A stretch of 17,476 nucleotides of DNA from an uncultured Clostridium sp. (GTDB lineage: Bacteria; Bacillota; Clostridia; TANB77; CAG-508): assembly GCA_900555085.1 (NCBI GenBank), contig USJU01000018.1, forward strand, positions 1 through 17,476, written 5' to 3'. Below, piece after piece: positions 7,213-14,540 of the stretch. Each line of letters begins with the position of its first letter. The stretch's first letter is position 1. The notes under the pieces were generated by a model, which was not told where the DNA came from, searched no databases, and saw nothing but the letters and a program-made list of their open reading frames with translations. The position numbers were made by a program, and so were the translations under genes.

Positions 7213-8115
7213 ATGAATATTGGAATAGACATAGGAGGAAGCCACATAGCAATAGGGTTAGTGGAAAAAGATGAAATTCTAGAAAAAAGAGAAATACAAA
7301 TATATGAAAAAAATAAAATAGAACAATTTATAGAGGAAACAATAGTATCAAATATAAATAACCTATTAAGAGAAAAAAATATATATTTATCAGACATAAA
7401 AAAAATAGGAATAGCATCTCCAGGAACTGTTGAAGATGGTCAAATAATAAAAAACGCAGTAAATTTAGGAATACAAGAATATAATATTTGCAAAGCTTTA
7501 AAAAAATACTACCCAAACACAGAAATACAAGTAAAAAATGATGCAAAATGTGCTGCAATGGCAGAAAAATTATATGGAAATATGAAAGAATATAAGAGTA
7601 GTTTATTTATATGTCTTGGAACAGGTGTTGGAGGAGCATTATTTATAAACGGAAAATTATTTGAACCGCAAAAATATAGTGGATTAGAAATAGGTCATAT
7701 GTCAATAAAACAAAGCGGAGAAAAATGTAAATGCGGAAAAGTAGGTTGTTTTGATATATATGGTTCAATGAAAAACTTTAAAGCAAAATTAACACAAAGT
7801 TTAGGAATGCCACAAAATGCAATAAGTTATGAAATATTGCCCAAATTAGAAGGAAAAATTACAGATGAAATACAAAAAATAATAAATGAATATGTAGAAA
7901 ACTTAGCAATAGGAATATCAAATTTAATAAATATATTCGAGCCAGAAATAATAGTAATAGGAGGAAGTTTTACATATTATCAAAGTATACTATTAGAACT
8001 GCTAAAAGAAAAAATAATAAAAGAAAATCTACTATTTAATAAACGTGAAAACATAAATATAGTAGCAGCAAAACTATTCAATGATGCAGGAATAATAGGC
8101 GCGGGAAATTTATAA
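7213..8115 (+). CDS. ROK-family sugar kinase (glucokinase-like)
   Basis: ATP-dependent hexose kinase of the ROK family, cytoplasmic, 300 aa (typical). The start at 7213 has AAAAGGAG at 7197-7204 with 8-nt spacing; an upstream in-frame TTG at 7192 has no such site. The phosphate-1 motif GIDIGGSHIAIGLV (4-17), catalytic D110 in NDAKCA, the LGTGVGGALFINGKLF loop (135-150) and the sugar-contact residues E159 and H162 (LEIGHM) are all present. The structural zinc site H162, C172, C174 and C179 (CKCGKVGC) is intact. The residue after C179-F180 is Asp where ROK proteins often have Glu, and a usual YAS-like motif reads YGS. The substrate cannot be fixed from sequence; glucose is likely, N-acetylmannosamine or fructose are possible. 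No link to the flanking pilus or regulator genes is evident beyond position. Confidence 0.88.
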   Translation: MNIGIDIGGSHIAIGLVEKDEILEKREIQIYEKNKIEQFIEETIVSNINNLLREKNIYLSDIKKIGIASPGTVEDGQIIKNAVNLGIQEYNICKALKKYYPNTEIQVKNDAKCAAMAEKLYGNMKEYKSSLFICLGTGVGGALFINGKLFEPQKYSGLEIGHMSIKQSGEKCKCGKVGCFDIYGSMKNFKAKLTQSLGMPQNAISYEILPKLEGKITDEIQKIINEYVENLAIGISNLINIFEPEIIVIGGSFTYYQSILLELLKEKIIKENLLFNKRENINIVAAKLFNDAGIIGAGNL

Positions 8116-8142
8116 AGGAAAAATTTATAAATTTCCCTTGTT
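8103..8142 (+). terminator. Perfect 14-bp hairpin at the end of the ROK gene
   Basis: GGGAAATTTATAAA (8103-8116) and TTTATAAATTTCCC (8124-8137) are perfect reverse complements with a 7-nt loop, followed by TTGTTT. The left arm includes the ROK stop codon (8113-8115). The tail is only moderately T-rich. Confidence 0.65.
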
Positions 8143-8155
8143 TATTTGTTATCTT

Positions 8156-8172
8156 TGTGATATAAATGTGCT
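8156..8172 (+). promoter_or_regulatory. Degenerate WalR-like direct repeat upstream of the regulator gene
   Basis: TGTGAT (8156-8161), N5 and TGTGCT (8167-8172) keep the 11-bp period of the boxes before the pilus promoters, but G replaces the A/T at position 4 and C replaces A in the second half. It lies 40-56 bp before the GTG start of the response regulator. It could allow autoregulation; a good -10 at the matching distance is not seen. Confidence 0.25.
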
Positions 8173-8211
8173 ATAAGGTAAATAATATTAGCAAAGAAAG
8201 GTGGAATCTTT

Positions 8212-8940
8212 GTGGAGGAAACAGTAAAAGAAAAGAAAACTATTTTAGTTGTAGATGACGAAAAGCCTATAGTAGATATACTTTTATACAATTTAGAAAA
8301 AGAAGGGTACGAAACTTTAGAAGCAAATGATGGTGTTACTGCAGTTGAAATTGCTCTAGAAAAAGAACCAGATTTAATTTTATTAGATATTATGCTTCCA
8401 AGAATGGATGGTCTTACAGTATGTAAAAGAATTAAACAAAGCTTAAATGTTCCAATTTTAATGCTTACTGCTAAAGACGAAGAAATTGATAAAATATTAG
8501 GTCTAGAGTTAGGTGCCGATGACTATATTACTAAACCATTTAGTGTTAGAGAATTAATGGCTAGAATTAAAGCAAACTTAAGAAAGTTCGAAGCAACAGC
8601 AAGTAGTGCAGATAATTCAAATGTAAAAAGTGGTACAAAAATTAAAATTGGACCATTATCATTAGACTACGAAAAATTTGAAGTTCGTGTTAATGATAAA
8701 GTTGTAGATTTAACACTAAGAGAATTTGAGGTATTAAAATATTTAGCAAACCAACCAGGACAAGTTGTAACAAGAGAGTTATTACTAGAAAAAGTTTGGG
8801 GATATGAATATTATGGAGATATAAGAACAGTGGATGTTACAGTAAGAAGAATTAGAGAAAAAATAGAAAAAGATACATCAAATCCAAAAATATTAATTAC
8901 AAAAAGAGGCGTAGGTTACTACATAGCCACGGATTACTAG
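8212..8940 (+). CDS. walR: WalR/YycF-like response regulator (OmpR/PhoB family)
   Basis: DNA-binding response regulator, 242 aa. Start is GTG at 8212, with AAAGGTGG at 8197-8204 and 7-nt spacing. The receiver domain (about 10-125) has the acidic pair D15/D16, phosphoacceptor D59 (LILLDIMLP), T86 and K108 (ITKPF). Its run ILVVDDEKPI, then LTAKDEEIDKILGLELGADDY and FSVRELMARIKANLR, closely follows B. subtilis WalR. The winged-helix domain (about 140-242) carries VWGYEYYGDIRTVDVTVRRI and RGVGYYI, also WalR-like. WalR controls cell-wall hydrolase genes in Bacillota; PhoP/PhoB is the main alternative. The cognate kinase follows, after a terminator. No walH, walI or walJ genes are nearby, so orthology is probable, not proven. 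Confidence 0.85.
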   Translation: MEETVKEKKTILVVDDEKPIVDILLYNLEKEGYETLEANDGVTAVEIALEKEPDLILLDIMLPRMDGLTVCKRIKQSLNVPILMLTAKDEEIDKILGLELGADDYITKPFSVRELMARIKANLRKFEATASSADNSNVKSGTKIKIGPLSLDYEKFEVRVNDKVVDLTLREFEVLKYLANQPGQVVTRELLLEKVWGYEYYGDIRTVDVTVRRIREKIEKDTSNPKILITKRGVGYYIATDY

Positions 8941-8973
8941 AAAAAGGTTCGGAAGTCTCCGAACCTTTTTTTA
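8941..8973 (+). terminator. Perfect 13-bp terminator hairpin between regulator and kinase
   Basis: AAAAAGGTTCGGA (8941-8953), loop AGTC and TCCGAACCTTTTT (8958-8970) with more T after it form a textbook intrinsic terminator, starting right after the TAG stop of the response regulator gene. A-rich on one side and T-rich on the other, it could work in both directions. It would cut or attenuate transcription into the kinase gene. Confidence 0.9.
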
Positions 8974-9036
8974 TAATAAAAAATAATGAATTAATGTAAA
9001 ATAAAAACAAATATAAAAGAAAGAGAGAAAAAATAA

Positions 9037-10479
9037 ATGTTCAAAGAAACACAAACAAAAATAATATTAATTTTCTTTATAATTGGTACAATTATAATTT
9101 CTGGTTTAGGAATTTTTTACAAAAATATATATGAAGAGCAAATAAAAGAAACAAGTGTAACACAAAATATAGAAGAATATAATGAAAAAATAAATCAAAT
9201 AAAAAAAGTTACAATAGGTTCTCTTGTTGGATTTGGAGTAATTTCTATTTTATCTGGAATATATATTTCTAAATCTATTGTATCTCCAATGAGAAAGCTT
9301 GTAAAAAGTGCAGAACGAATTGCAAATGGTGAAAGTTTGGATTTAATTCCAACAAATACAAAGAAAAAGAAAAGAAAAAATGATGTAGATGAACTTGTTA
9401 ATGCATTTAGTATAATGACAGCAGAATTAAAGCAAAATTTAAATGAAGCAACAAGACAAAAAAGGCAAATTGAAACTATTTTATTACATATGACAGATGG
9501 AATTATAGCCTTTAACTTAGAAGGAAGAATTATTTTAATAAATCCAGCAGCGACAAGAAGCTTAGAAATTATGCCAGAAGACGATAGTTTTGATAAAATT
9601 TTTTCTAAGTATGATGACGAATTAAACATGGAAAAAATTATTTATTTAGAAAATTGGACATCTCAAAACACACAAATTCAAGTAAAAGATAAATATTTAA
9701 AATTGCTATTTGCACCTTTTAAAGATGAAAATGAAAGAGCTGCTGGAATAATAGTTGTAATACAAGATATTACGGAACATGTAAAACTAGATAATATGAG
9801 AAAAGAATTTATAGCAGATGTATCACACGAATTAAAAACACCAATAACATCTATTATGGGGTATTCAGATACTCTAATAGAAAGCGAATATGATAAAGAA
9901 ATGCAAGCAAAATTCTTAGGAGTTATTAGTACAGAAGCAAGAAGAATGGCAAAACTTGTTACAGACCTTTTATCACTTTCAAGATTTGATCAAGGAAAAA
10001 TGGAAGTAAAAAAAGAAGAATTTGATTTAGGAGCATTAGTAAAAAGGTGCCAAGATAAGTTACAAATTGAGTTAGACAAGAAAAATATAGGAGTTGAATG
10101 TTTTGTTACAGCAAATGTTCCAAATGTATATGCAGAAAAAGATGGAATAGAAAGAGTTGTAATAAATATATTAACAAACAGCATAAAATACACAGACGAA
10201 AACGGAAGCATAAAAATATACGTTGGATTTGTTTATAATGATGCGTATATAAAAATAATAGATAATGGAATTGGAATTCCAGAAGATGATTTAAAAAGAA
10301 TTTTTGAAAGATTTTATAGGGTGGATAAGGCGCGTACAAGAAAAATGGGAGGTTCAGGACTTGGTCTTTCAATTGCAAAGGAAATATTAGATAGAAACCA
10401 AGGAACAATAGATATAAAAAGTGAATATGGAAAAGGTACAGAAGTAGTAATACGTATACCTACAAAGGAAAATAAATAA
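9037..10479 (+). CDS. walK: WalK/PhoR-like membrane sensor histidine kinase
   Basis: Partner kinase of the preceding regulator, 480 aa. Domain order: TM1 (about 8-28), a very short outer loop (about 29-57), TM2 (58-80), HAMP (80-133), a PAS domain (about 141-245), HisKA with H264 in VSHELKTP, and HATPase with the N box around N381, G1 DNGIGIP (409-415), the F box FERFYRVD and G2 GGSGLGLS (438-445). PAS segments such as HMTDGIIAFNLEGRIILINP match WalK. B. subtilis WalK has a larger extracellular domain, missing here, so the signal is probably sensed in the membrane or by the PAS domain. The ribosome-binding site is weak (GAAAGAGAG at about 9018-9026). A terminator precedes the gene, so the kinase depends on read-through or a promoter I cannot see. 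Confidence 0.88.
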   Translation: MFKETQTKIILIFFIIGTIIISGLGIFYKNIYEEQIKETSVTQNIEEYNEKINQIKKVTIGSLVGFGVISILSGIYISKSIVSPMRKLVKSAERIANGESLDLIPTNTKKKKRKNDVDELVNAFSIMTAELKQNLNEATRQKRQIETILLHMTDGIIAFNLEGRIILINPAATRSLEIMPEDDSFDKIFSKYDDELNMEKIIYLENWTSQNTQIQVKDKYLKLLFAPFKDENERAAGIIVVIQDITEHVKLDNMRKEFIADVSHELKTPITSIMGYSDTLIESEYDKEMQAKFLGVISTEARRMAKLVTDLLSLSRFDQGKMEVKKEEFDLGALVKRCQDKLQIELDKKNIGVECFVTANVPNVYAEKDGIERVVINILTNSIKYTDENGSIKIYVGFVYNDAYIKIIDNGIGIPEDDLKRIFERFYRVDKARTRKMGGSGLGLSIAKEILDRNQGTIDIKSEYGKGTEVVIRIPTKENK

Positions 10480-10493
10480 ACCAGCATTTTCAA

Positions 10494-10523
10494 TTGACAA
10501 AGAGCATACAAATAGAATAAAAT
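10494..10523 (+). promoter_or_regulatory. SigA-type promoter of the ydjIGH-like operon
   Basis: A consensus TTGACA at 10494-10499 is followed, after 18 bp, by TAAAAT at 10518-10523. It lies in the 78-bp gap after the kinase gene and before the SPFH gene. B. subtilis ydjFGHI uses a SigW promoter (TGAAAC/CGTA); I see no such pair here. Confidence 0.6.
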
Positions 10524-10557
10524 TAACTTGTATTAATAAATTTTAGGAGGAAAAATT

Positions 10558-11739
10558 ATGGGATTAATTAAAGCAACTGTAGGTGCTGTTGGAAGCACTT
10601 TACACGATCAATGGAAAGAAGCATTAAGATGTGATGAAATGGGTAATGATATTTTAATGAAAAAAGTTACTACCAAAAATGGAGTTATTTCAAATGGAAG
10701 TGCAATTATAGTAGGACCAGGACAATGTGCTATTATTTTTGATAATGGTAGAGTTATAGATGCAACAGCAGAAGAAGGATACTATAAATTTGATACATCT
10801 TCTACACCTTCTTTATTTGAAGGTGAATTTAAAGGAATGTTCAAAGAAATGTGGCAAAGATTTACATTTAATGGAGCATCTGCAAAACAACAAGCAGTAT
10901 TTTTCTTTAATATTAAAGAAATTATAAATAACAAATTTGGTACACCAGCACCAGTAATGTATGACGATTGGTCTCATGCAATACCAAATCAAATGACAGG
11001 TGAAACTATTCCTTTATCTGTTTTTATAAAATGCTTTGGTACATATACATTTAAAATTATAAATCCTGCAACATTTATGAATGAAATAGCAGGTATGAGT
11101 GATGAATATAGAAAAGATGAATTGTTAGAACAAATGAGAAGTGAAGTTATGGACTCATTTGAAAAAGTATTAAATCAATTAGGATGTGTAAATAAAATAC
11201 CGGTTCGTTCACTTCCAAGCCAAAAAGATAAAGTAAAAGAAATAATGGCAGAGGGAAATTACGATGAAGCAATACAAAAAAGAGGAATTTCTATAATCGG
11301 ATTTAATATTGAATCTGTTTCATTAGATGATGAATCACAAGAAAAAATTAATAATTACGAATTAAGTTCAAATGCGTATATACAACAAGGAACAATGGTT
11401 GGAGCATATGCTCAATCTATGAAAGATGCAGCAAATAACCCAAATGGAGCAACAAATGGATTTGTTGGAGTTGGAATGGCTAATATGGCATCTGGAGGAA
11501 TGATGGGAGGAGCTACAACATCTCCATGGCAAAATGCTACACCAGTACAAAATAATTCTACTAATAATACAACTTCTACTGAAACTTGGGAATGTCCAAA
11601 CTGTAAAAAACAAGTAAATGGAAATTTCTGTCCAGATTGCGGAGCAAAAAAACCAGAAAAAGCATTTTGCCCAAATTGTGGTAAAAAAGTAGACAAAGAC
11701 ACAAAATTTTGCCCAGATTGTGGAACAAAATTAAATTAA
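10558..11739 (+). CDS. ydjI: SPFH-domain protein with two C-terminal zinc ribbons (YdjI-like)
   Basis: Membrane-associated scaffold protein of the SPFH/virion-core-like family, 393 aa. AGGAGG at 10545-10550 lies 7 nt before the ATG. The N-terminal and middle parts (about 1-290) match YdjI-type proteins: MGLIKATVGAVGSTLHDQWKE-like start, IIVGPGQCAIIFDNG, and a long SPFH core. A Gly/Met/Asn/Thr-rich linker (about 295-340) follows. The end carries two zinc ribbons, C346/C349/C358/C361 and C371/C374/C385/C388. B. subtilis YdjI is shorter (about 323 aa). There, YdjG, YdjH and YdjI form a membrane complex that recruits PspA (YdjF) under envelope stress. Here the same three proteins are encoded in the order I-G-H without a pspA-like gene. 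Confidence 0.85.
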   Translation: MGLIKATVGAVGSTLHDQWKEALRCDEMGNDILMKKVTTKNGVISNGSAIIVGPGQCAIIFDNGRVIDATAEEGYYKFDTSSTPSLFEGEFKGMFKEMWQRFTFNGASAKQQAVFFFNIKEIINNKFGTPAPVMYDDWSHAIPNQMTGETIPLSVFIKCFGTYTFKIINPATFMNEIAGMSDEYRKDELLEQMRSEVMDSFEKVLNQLGCVNKIPVRSLPSQKDKVKEIMAEGNYDEAIQKRGISIIGFNIESVSLDDESQEKINNYELSSNAYIQQGTMVGAYAQSMKDAANNPNGATNGFVGVGMANMASGGMMGGATTSPWQNATPVQNNSTNNTTSTETWECPNCKKQVNGNFCPDCGAKKPEKAFCPNCGKKVDKDTKFCPDCGTKLN

Positions 11740-11750
11740 AGGAGTAATCT

Positions 11751-12785
11751 ATGAAAACAACTGTAGATAATAAATGTCCGAGTTGTGGAGCAAATATAAA
11801 ATTTGATCCAACATCACAAAAATGGAAATGTGAATATTGTGGAATGTCTTATGATGTTGATACTTTTGAAAAACAACAATCAAAAGAAAGTAATGAGGAT
11901 ATAGATATAAACATAGATGAATACTCATGTCCTAACTGTGGAGCAACAGTTGTAACAGATGAAAATACTGTTGCTACACATTGTGTATATTGTGGAAATA
12001 CAGCAATAATGAAAAATAGATTGCAAGGAGAGTTTAAACCAGATAAGTTAATTCCCTTTGCAACAAAAAAAGAAGATGCAATAAATGAATTTCAAAAAAA
12101 TGTAAAGAAAAGATGGTTTTCACCACCAGATTTTCATAATAAAGAAAATATTGAAAAAATAACAGGAGTATATATACCATTTTGGCTATACGATGGAAAA
12201 ACAACAGGAGATATAACAGCAACTGCAGAAAGTATAAGAAGATGGACATCAGGTAATTATAGATACACAGAAACTTCTATATATAATTGCATAAGAAGCG
12301 GAGAATTAGAAATTACAGATTTGCCTGTAGATGGATCTACTAAATTTGAAGATGAAATTATGGATTCAATAGAGCCATATGATTACAGTAAATTTGTACC
12401 TTTTAATAGGTCATATTTATCAGGTTTTTTAGCAGAAAAATACGATTTAACTCAAGATGCAGTGTATGAAAGAGCGAAAACAAGAATGGAAAATACAACT
12501 GTAAACGAACTTAAAAGAACAATAACTGGATATAATACAGTTTCTGTAAATAGTAGCAATATTAACATTCAAAAAGGAGAAGTAGAATATGCACTTTTAC
12601 CTGTTTGGATGTTAAATATAAAATATAAAGAAAAAATGTACACATTCGCCATGAACGGTCAAACAAAGCAAGTTGTAGGAAAAGTGCCTGTATGTATAAA
12701 TAAGGTAATTAAAAAAGGATTATTATTCTTTGGAATAGGCTTTGTTTTAGCATTTTTATATAATATTATAAGGGGAATGATGTAA
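11751..12785 (+). CDS. ydjG: TFIIB-type zinc-ribbon membrane protein (YdjG-like)
   Basis: Protein of 344 aa, nearly the length of B. subtilis YdjG. AAAGGAG at 11738-11744 overlaps the preceding stop. Two zinc ribbons open the protein: C9/C12/C27/C30 and C60/C63/C78/C81. The central part has family blocks LIPFATKKEDAINEF, then GVYIPFWLYDG, and a later EYALLPVWMLNIKYK. A single membrane segment lies near the C-terminus (about 322-341), followed by a short tail. It likely acts at the membrane with the SPFH protein before it and the TPM protein after it. The molecular role of the zinc ribbons is unknown. All its arginine codons are AGA or AGG, as is usual in this chromosome. Confidence 0.85.
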   Translation: MKTTVDNKCPSCGANIKFDPTSQKWKCEYCGMSYDVDTFEKQQSKESNEDIDINIDEYSCPNCGATVVTDENTVATHCVYCGNTAIMKNRLQGEFKPDKLIPFATKKEDAINEFQKNVKKRWFSPPDFHNKENIEKITGVYIPFWLYDGKTTGDITATAESIRRWTSGNYRYTETSIYNCIRSGELEITDLPVDGSTKFEDEIMDSIEPYDYSKFVPFNRSYLSGFLAEKYDLTQDAVYERAKTRMENTTVNELKRTITGYNTVSVNSSNINIQKGEVEYALLPVWMLNIKYKEKMYTFAMNGQTKQVVGKVPVCINKVIKKGLLFFGIGFVLAFLYNIIRGMM

Positions 12786-13685
12786 ATGAATAAAAAAATA
12801 AAAATAGTTTTAAGTTTAGTAATTTGTTTAGTAATTATAATGTTTTCAAATTCATACGCTACAAATATAGTAACAAACTCATACAGTAATAATACTTTAA
12901 ATACAAATAGTTCAAATACATATAGTAACAGTACATATACAAATACTACAACTTCACAAACTGCAAAAGAAACAACACCTGTAGTAGATGAAACAAAAAA
13001 GATATATGATTATGCAAATTTAATAACAGATGAAGAAGAAATAGAACTATATAATAAAGTTCAAGAATTTATAAATAAATACAATATGGACATGGCAATA
13101 GTAACAATAAATTCAAATCCGAAATCCTCATCTATGGCATATGCAGATGATTTTTACGATTATAACAACTTTGGGAAAGGCGCAAATAAAAGTGGTTTAT
13201 TATTTTTAATAGATATGCAGAATAGAAAAATGTGGATTTCAACTACAGGAGATGCAATAAAAATATACACAGACAGTAGAATAAATACAATTTTAGATTA
13301 TACATACGATGAAATATCAAATAAAGACTATAATGGATGTGCCGAGCAATTTATAGATAAAGCAAGCTACTTTGCAAATAAAGGACTAACAGGAGGAAGC
13401 AAAGTAGTAACAGTTTCAAAAATGATATGTAATTCATTAATATTTGCCGGAATAGCAACAATAGTTTTAATATGTATAGGACTTGCAACACATAGAAAAC
13501 CCAGAAAGAAAAAAGAAGCAAGTAACTACATAACACAACCATTAAAATTAAGTAGAAATTCAGATACATTTGTAAATAAACATGTATCAAAAGTAAAAAT
13601 AGAAACATCTTCAAGTTCAGGAGGAAGCTCAACACACAGAAGTAGCAGCGGAAGATCACACGGCGGAGGCGGAAGAAGTTTCTAA
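12786..13685 (+). CDS. ydjH: TPM-domain membrane protein (YdjH-like)
   Basis: Protein of 299 aa that starts on the base after the previous stop; the site AAGGGGAAT within the preceding gene serves it. A signal peptide (about 1-25, ending in SNSYA) is followed by an Asn/Ser/Thr-rich stretch (26-63). The TPM domain (about 72-195) shows IYDYANLITDEEE, then MDMAIVTIN and LLFLIDMQNRKMWIST, typical of the YgcG/YdjH group. A second membrane segment lies at about 213-236. A basic, Ser-rich cytoplasmic tail ends in RSHGGGGRSF, a Gly-rich end common in this family. The TPM domain would face the outside of the membrane, the tail the cytoplasm. Third and last gene of the operon; a long hairpin follows at once. 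Confidence 0.85.
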   Translation: MNKKIKIVLSLVICLVIIMFSNSYATNIVTNSYSNNTLNTNSSNTYSNSTYTNTTTSQTAKETTPVVDETKKIYDYANLITDEEEIELYNKVQEFINKYNMDMAIVTINSNPKSSSMAYADDFYDYNNFGKGANKSGLLFLIDMQNRKMWISTTGDAIKIYTDSRINTILDYTYDEISNKDYNGCAEQFIDKASYFANKGLTGGSKVVTVSKMICNSLIFAGIATIVLICIGLATHRKPRKKKEASNYITQPLKLSRNSDTFVNKHVSKVKIETSSSSGGSSTHRSSSGRSHGGGGRSF

Positions 13686-13751
13686 AAAAGTTAATAAAAG
13701 AATAAAAATGACTAGTTTAAATGGTCATTTTTATTCTTTTATTAACTTTTT
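13685..13751. terminator. Perfect 28-bp inverted repeat after the ydjIGH-like operon
   Basis: The arms 13685-13712 and 13724-13751 are perfect reverse complements over 28 bp, with an 11-nt loop. The left arm begins in the TAA stop and is A-rich; the right arm ends in TTTTT. It should end the operon and could also stop transcription from the other side. The stem is much longer than usual for an intrinsic terminator. Confidence 0.75.
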
Positions 13752-13774
13752 AATTAAAAATAATTTACATAATA

Positions 13775-13803
13775 TTGAACTATTGAAAATAATATGTTAT
13801 AAT
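13775..13803 (+). promoter_or_regulatory. Promoter of the cysteine-rich unknown gene
   Basis: TTGAAC (13775-13780) and TATAAT (13798-13803) are separated by exactly 17 bp. The transcript would start near 13810, giving a leader of about 65 nt that contains the dyad at 13829-13852. Confidence 0.7.
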
Positions 13804-13828
13804 AATGAAGTCAGAAACGTTTAATTTT

Positions 13829-13852
13829 TTAAATAGATAGATATCTATTTAA
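13829..13852 (+). promoter_or_regulatory. Dyad in the leader of the cysteine-rich unknown gene (possible operator)
   Basis: TTAAATAGATA (13829-13839) and TATCTATTTAA (13842-13852) are perfect reverse complements around a 2-nt centre. A second, offset palindrome, ATAGATATCTAT, lies at 13837-13848. The position, about +20 to +43 from the predicted start, fits a repressor operator. The tiny loop makes an RNA hairpin less natural, though possible. Confidence 0.4.
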
Positions 13853-13876
13853 CCAATAATAAGGAGGGCATTTTAT

Positions 13877-14401
13877 ATGAGAAAAACTAACGTTAAAGCA
13901 AAAATTGAACGCAATGAAGGAGGATATTTGGAACTACCTATAATATCTGAAGTAGTTGAAGTCCTGGAGACAAATGAAGAAACACGGAATGTAGAAGATG
14001 AAAGCAAACCTATAAATAAGAAAGTAATTGATTCTGAGATTATAGGGAAAATTCCACTAAAAATTATTTCTGCAATACAACTTGAAGAATATCGTAATTC
14101 AGATATTCCGGGATTTGTATTAAAAGATAGGGATACTTATTATTATACTGAAATACGGAATTTTGAAGTCGATGTGGATGACATTATAGGAGAACACAAA
14201 TGTTCTTTTGGAAGATATTGTTGTAAACATTTGTCAGCTGCATCAGATGTTGATGGCGGATGTGCTAAGGTTAGAGGACTTTCGAACAATATTGAAAAAT
14301 ATGACTTTATCACATTGGGATATGAAACATTCAACACAACACATGATGTATTTGTTGTTCTTAAGTGTTCTCATTACGTGATTTCTGAAGAAAAATGTTA
14401 G
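13877..14401 (+). CDS. Cysteine-rich protein of unknown function
   Basis: I do not recognise this 174-aa protein. AAGGAGG at 13861-13867 fixes the start. The first 50 residues are charged and probably flexible (ETNEETRNVEDESKP). The rest is more conserved-looking, with DIPGFVLKDRDTYYYTE (76-92) and cysteines C109, C115, C116, C129, C164 and C174 in a context that could bind metal (GEHKCSFGRYCCKH; DVDGGCAKVRG; VLKCSHY). There is no signal peptide or membrane segment. Four of eight arginine codons are CGN, while the neighbouring ydjG-like gene uses none; this suggests acquisition from elsewhere. It is a single-gene unit with its own promoter, a leader dyad and a terminator. Confidence 0.7.
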   Translation: MRKTNVKAKIERNEGGYLELPIISEVVEVLETNEETRNVEDESKPINKKVIDSEIIGKIPLKIISAIQLEEYRNSDIPGFVLKDRDTYYYTEIRNFEVDVDDIIGEHKCSFGRYCCKHLSAASDVDGGCAKVRGLSNNIEKYDFITLGYETFNTTHDVFVVLKCSHYVISEEKC

Positions 14402-14431
14402 AAAAACATTTTAATTATTATTGATGAAATG

Positions 14432-14466
14432 CAAAAACAACATTCATAAATTGAATGTTGTTTTTG
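14432..14466 (+). terminator. Intrinsic terminator after the cysteine-rich unknown gene
   Basis: AAAAACAACATTCA (14433-14446), loop TAAAT and TGAATGTTGTTTTT (14452-14465) are perfectly paired over 14 bp; C14432-G14466 adds one more pair. The 3' arm ends in a T run. It begins 30 nt after the stop codon. Confidence 0.85.
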
Positions 14467-14491
14467 TTGCTAGAAAACAAATTTAAAAGTA

Positions 14492-14520
14492 TTGACAAAT
14501 AAAAGCTTAGAATTTATTAT
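14492..14520 (+). promoter_or_regulatory. Strong promoter of the CYTH-like gene
   Basis: Consensus TTGACA (14492-14497), a 17-bp spacer and TATTAT (14515-14520). The predicted start is near 14527, leaving a leader of only about 14 nt before the ATG at 14541. Confidence 0.75.
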
Positions 14521-14540
14521 ATAAAGAAAGAGAGAAATTT

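Noticed and set aside
9195..9629. Minus-strand ORF inside the kinase gene
   Set aside because: Shadow of the histidine kinase coding sequence; its product is low-complexity Phe/Ser/Ile-rich.
11368..11702. Two minus-strand ORFs over the zinc-ribbon end of the SPFH gene
   Set aside because: Shadows; the plus-strand CxxC ribbons are clear and in frame with the rest of the protein.
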